Source: Sphingobacterium rhinopitheci (GTDB lineage Bacteria; Bacteroidota; Bacteroidia; Sphingobacteriales; Sphingobacteriaceae). From it: a stretch of DNA of 64,000 nt. The notes beneath the pieces are model-generated. The model searched no databases. It was not told the origin of the DNA and saw only the letters and a list, made by a program, of their open reading frames with translations. Location of the stretch: NCBI RefSeq assembly GCF_022627575.1, contig NZ_JADEYQ010000015.1, forward strand, positions 1-64,000. Reading direction: 5' to 3'. Position 1 is the first letter of the stretch, and each line of letters starts with the position of its first letter. The translations under genes were made by a program, and so were the position numbers. Below are positions 62,432 through 64,000 of the stretch, in pieces.

Positions 62432-63481
62432 ATGAAGAAGATTTTAAAAAATATAGGATTAGTTGTCGTTTGTGGGATGATGATGTTAAATAGTGAGGCG
62501 CAAACTATAGATCCACATACAAAATATGTAATGGTAATCCATGGCGGAGCTGGTACTATAGAAAAGAAGTATATGACTCCGCAAAAAGAAAAAGCGTATA
62601 GAGATGCCCTTACAAAAGCATTGGAGCATGGGTATAAGATGATTGACGAAGGATATCCAGCTATGGATGCTGTCCAAGCTGCGGTCAACGTGATGGAAGA
62701 TTCTCCACTGTTCAATGCAGGTAAAGGTGCTGTGTTTACCCATGAAGGAAAAAATGAGTTAGATGCTTCTATTATGGATGGAGCAACGTTGAAGGCAGGT
62801 GCTGTAGCAGGGATTACAACCATTAGGAATCCTATTAATGCGGCTCGCACAGTGATGGAAAAATCCGAACACGTGATGATGGTTGGACAGGGGGCAGATT
62901 TGTTTGCCCAGCAAAACGGATGTGATACTGTTTCTCCAGCGTATTTCTTTACGCAAGAACGTTGGGATCAATTGCAACGTACCATTGCAGAAGAGGAAGT
63001 GGGAAGAGCAGCCTATAATTATAACGATATCCGTGATAGTAGAATAGCAGGGATATCACCAAAAGATGCCAAATTTGGTACTGTTGGGGCTGTAGCTTTA
63101 GATAAAAAAGGTAATCTAGCTGCAGGAACATCTACTGGTGGTATGACCAATAAAAGATTTGGTCGTGTTGGTGATTCTCCAATTATTGGCGCTGGTACAT
63201 ATTGTAATAATGCGACAGCAGGGATTTCATGTACTGGCTGGGGTGAATATTATATTCGTGAAGTAGCCGCAAACCGTGTATCGTCTTTGATAGAGCTGAA
63301 AGGGCTTTCTGTAGTTGATGCTACAAAGCAAGTGATAGATGAAATAGGGAAAATGGGGGGCGATGGTGGTATCATTACCTTGAATAGAGATGGTCAGGTA
63401 GCGATGGAATTTAATACCTCTGGTATGTATCGTGGAACCGTAGATGAAAATGGAAAAATAACAGTTGAAATCTATAAATAG
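62432..63481 (+). CDS. Isoaspartyl peptidase/L-asparaginase, exported
   Basis: A 349-residue Ntn-hydrolase of the IaaA/asparaginase-2 family. I start at 62432, which puts a Sec signal (IGLVVVCGMMMLNSEAQ) at the N-terminus; an in-frame start lies 15 codons upstream. MVIHGGAGTI opens the alpha subunit. DAKFGTVGAVALDKKGNLAA contains the autocleavage site before the nucleophile Thr, and STGGMTNKRFGRVGDSPIIG plus GAGTYCNNAT are the substrate loop and pocket. The enzyme splits beta-aspartyl dipeptides. With the next gene it would turn cyanophycin-type dipeptides into amino acids in the periplasm. Confidence 0.94.
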   Translation: MKKILKNIGLVVVCGMMMLNSEAQTIDPHTKYVMVIHGGAGTIEKKYMTPQKEKAYRDALTKALEHGYKMIDEGYPAMDAVQAAVNVMEDSPLFNAGKGAVFTHEGKNELDASIMDGATLKAGAVAGITTIRNPINAARTVMEKSEHVMMVGQGADLFAQQNGCDTVSPAYFFTQERWDQLQRTIAEEEVGRAAYNYNDIRDSRIAGISPKDAKFGTVGAVALDKKGNLAAGTSTGGMTNKRFGRVGDSPIIGAGTYCNNATAGISCTGWGEYYIREVAANRVSSLIELKGLSVVDATKQVIDEIGKMGGDGGIITLNRDGQVAMEFNTSGMYRGTVDENGKITVEIYK

Positions 63482-63487
63482 TAGAAT

Positions 63488-64000
63488 ATGAGTAACTATA
63501 AAAAAGTAAGCTTTATTCTCCTCTTATCCGTATATGCCTTAACATCGTTTGCACAGCAAAAGGGTTCTTTGTTTATAATAGGAGGTGGTACTCGTTCCCC
63601 AGAATTGGTACAGCGTATGGTTAATTCTGCCGATTTGAAACCTACGGATTATATCGTCATATTACCCATGGCAACAAGTGAACCTATAGAATCTATAACG
63701 TATATATCAGAACAGATACAAGCATTTTCTAAACACAAAATAACTGCTTTTAATTTTACAAAAGATCAAGCAGATACAAAGAAAGATTGGATTGATTCGG
63801 TGCGCAATGCACGCCTGATCTATGTGACAGGTGGTGACCAAAATAAATTTATGGATGTTGTGCGTGGAACGAAATTGTATGATGCTATGCACAGTGCATT
63901 TCGTGATGGTGCTACAATAGCTGGGACGAGCGCTGGTGCAGCTATCATGTCGCAAGTGATGATAACAGGAGATCAAAGAGAAAATTCTAATTCTATTCAA
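63488..64000 (+). CDS. Cyanophycinase family protein, partial
   Basis: The first 171 codons of a gene that continues past the window end. A Sec signal (VSFILLLSVYALTSFAQQ) is followed by SLFIIGGGTRSPELVQRMV, VTGGDQNKFM and GTSAGAAIMSQVM, the last being the nucleophile serine elbow of the S51/cyanophycinase family. Cyanophycinases release beta-Asp-Arg dipeptides from the arginine-aspartate storage polymer. The gene begins 6 bases after the isoaspartyl peptidase, so the two are cotranscribed and form consecutive steps. Exported (CphE-like) versions act on external polymer. Confidence 0.9.
   Translation, partial: MSNYKKVSFILLLSVYALTSFAQQKGSLFIIGGGTRSPELVQRMVNSADLKPTDYIVILPMATSEPIESITYISEQIQAFSKHKITAFNFTKDQADTKKDWIDSVRNARLIYVTGGDQNKFMDVVRGTKLYDAMHSAFRDGATIAGTSAGAAIMSQVMITGDQRENSNSIQ

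Noticed and set aside
62329-62850. Hydrophobic frame antisense to the isoaspartyl peptidase gene
   Set aside because: Shadow of a gene with full Ntn-hydrolase motifs on the plus strand.

Overview
The window reads as chromosome of a Bacteroidota species, most likely a member of the Sphingobacteriaceae. This is inferred from low G+C by eye, a SusC/SusD pair, TAnnTTTG-type promoter boxes with few Shine-Dalgarno sites, a fused hemC-hemD gene, and Bacteroidota-specific families (DUF4292, DUF4397, DUF2027-like and PF16490-like oxidoreductases). I see no phage, transposase, CRISPR array or tRNA gene. Nearly all of it is chromosomal core plus two accessory catabolic loci.

Layout. 1-1477: 3' end of a 5S rRNA with its terminator, an array of 84-99 bp tandem repeats, then AT-rich sequence with a possible decayed response regulator. 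1478-7552: sugar-oxidation type locus (two Tat-exported Gfo/Idh/MocA proteins, a third cytoplasmic-looking oxidoreductase, a GMC oxidoreductase) interrupted by a clearly dead FucP-family sugar transporter at 3862-4278. 7620-17969: LolA-like carrier, FtsK, a DUF4397 lipoprotein, an ECF sigma operon with a repeat-bearing putative anti-sigma protein and a Spy-like protein, a split transketolase, a DUF4139 protein and a small membrane protein. 18012-24877: M28 peptidase, SprT-like protein, RecN, and a bacteriophytochrome kinase overlapping its heme oxygenase. 25116-31157: lipoprotein and the heme genes hemL, hemB, hemCD, hemA.

31448-43283: membrane proteins, rbfA-aat-aminotransferase-DUF2027 chain, a DASS transporter, a choloylglycine-hydrolase-like enzyme, an M20 peptidase, a methyltransferase and tsf. 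The ribosomal operon rplM-rpsI-rpsB-tsf (45108 down to 42447) has its own promoter, a 5' hairpin, two real Shine-Dalgarno sites and a hairpin with a T tail before tsf. 45299-52111 is rich in envelope functions: a TPR protein, a DUF4292 lipoprotein, an EnvC-like protein with a LytM domain lacking its zinc ligands, TatA, a LysM transglycosylase, a phosphoribosyltransferase and an NlpC/P60 hydrolase.

52418-57485 is a complete threonine operon (thrA-thrB-thrC) preceded by a short ORF rich in Thr and Ile codons and an intrinsic terminator whose 3' arm core is duplicated inside the ORF: a textbook-type transcription attenuator. The window ends (57588-64000) in a SusC-SusD-isoaspartyl peptidase-cyanophycinase locus, best read as an uptake and degradation system for cyanophycin or another isoaspartyl-linked peptide. 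These two regions, the dead transporter and the phytochrome/heme neighbourhood are the most interesting parts.
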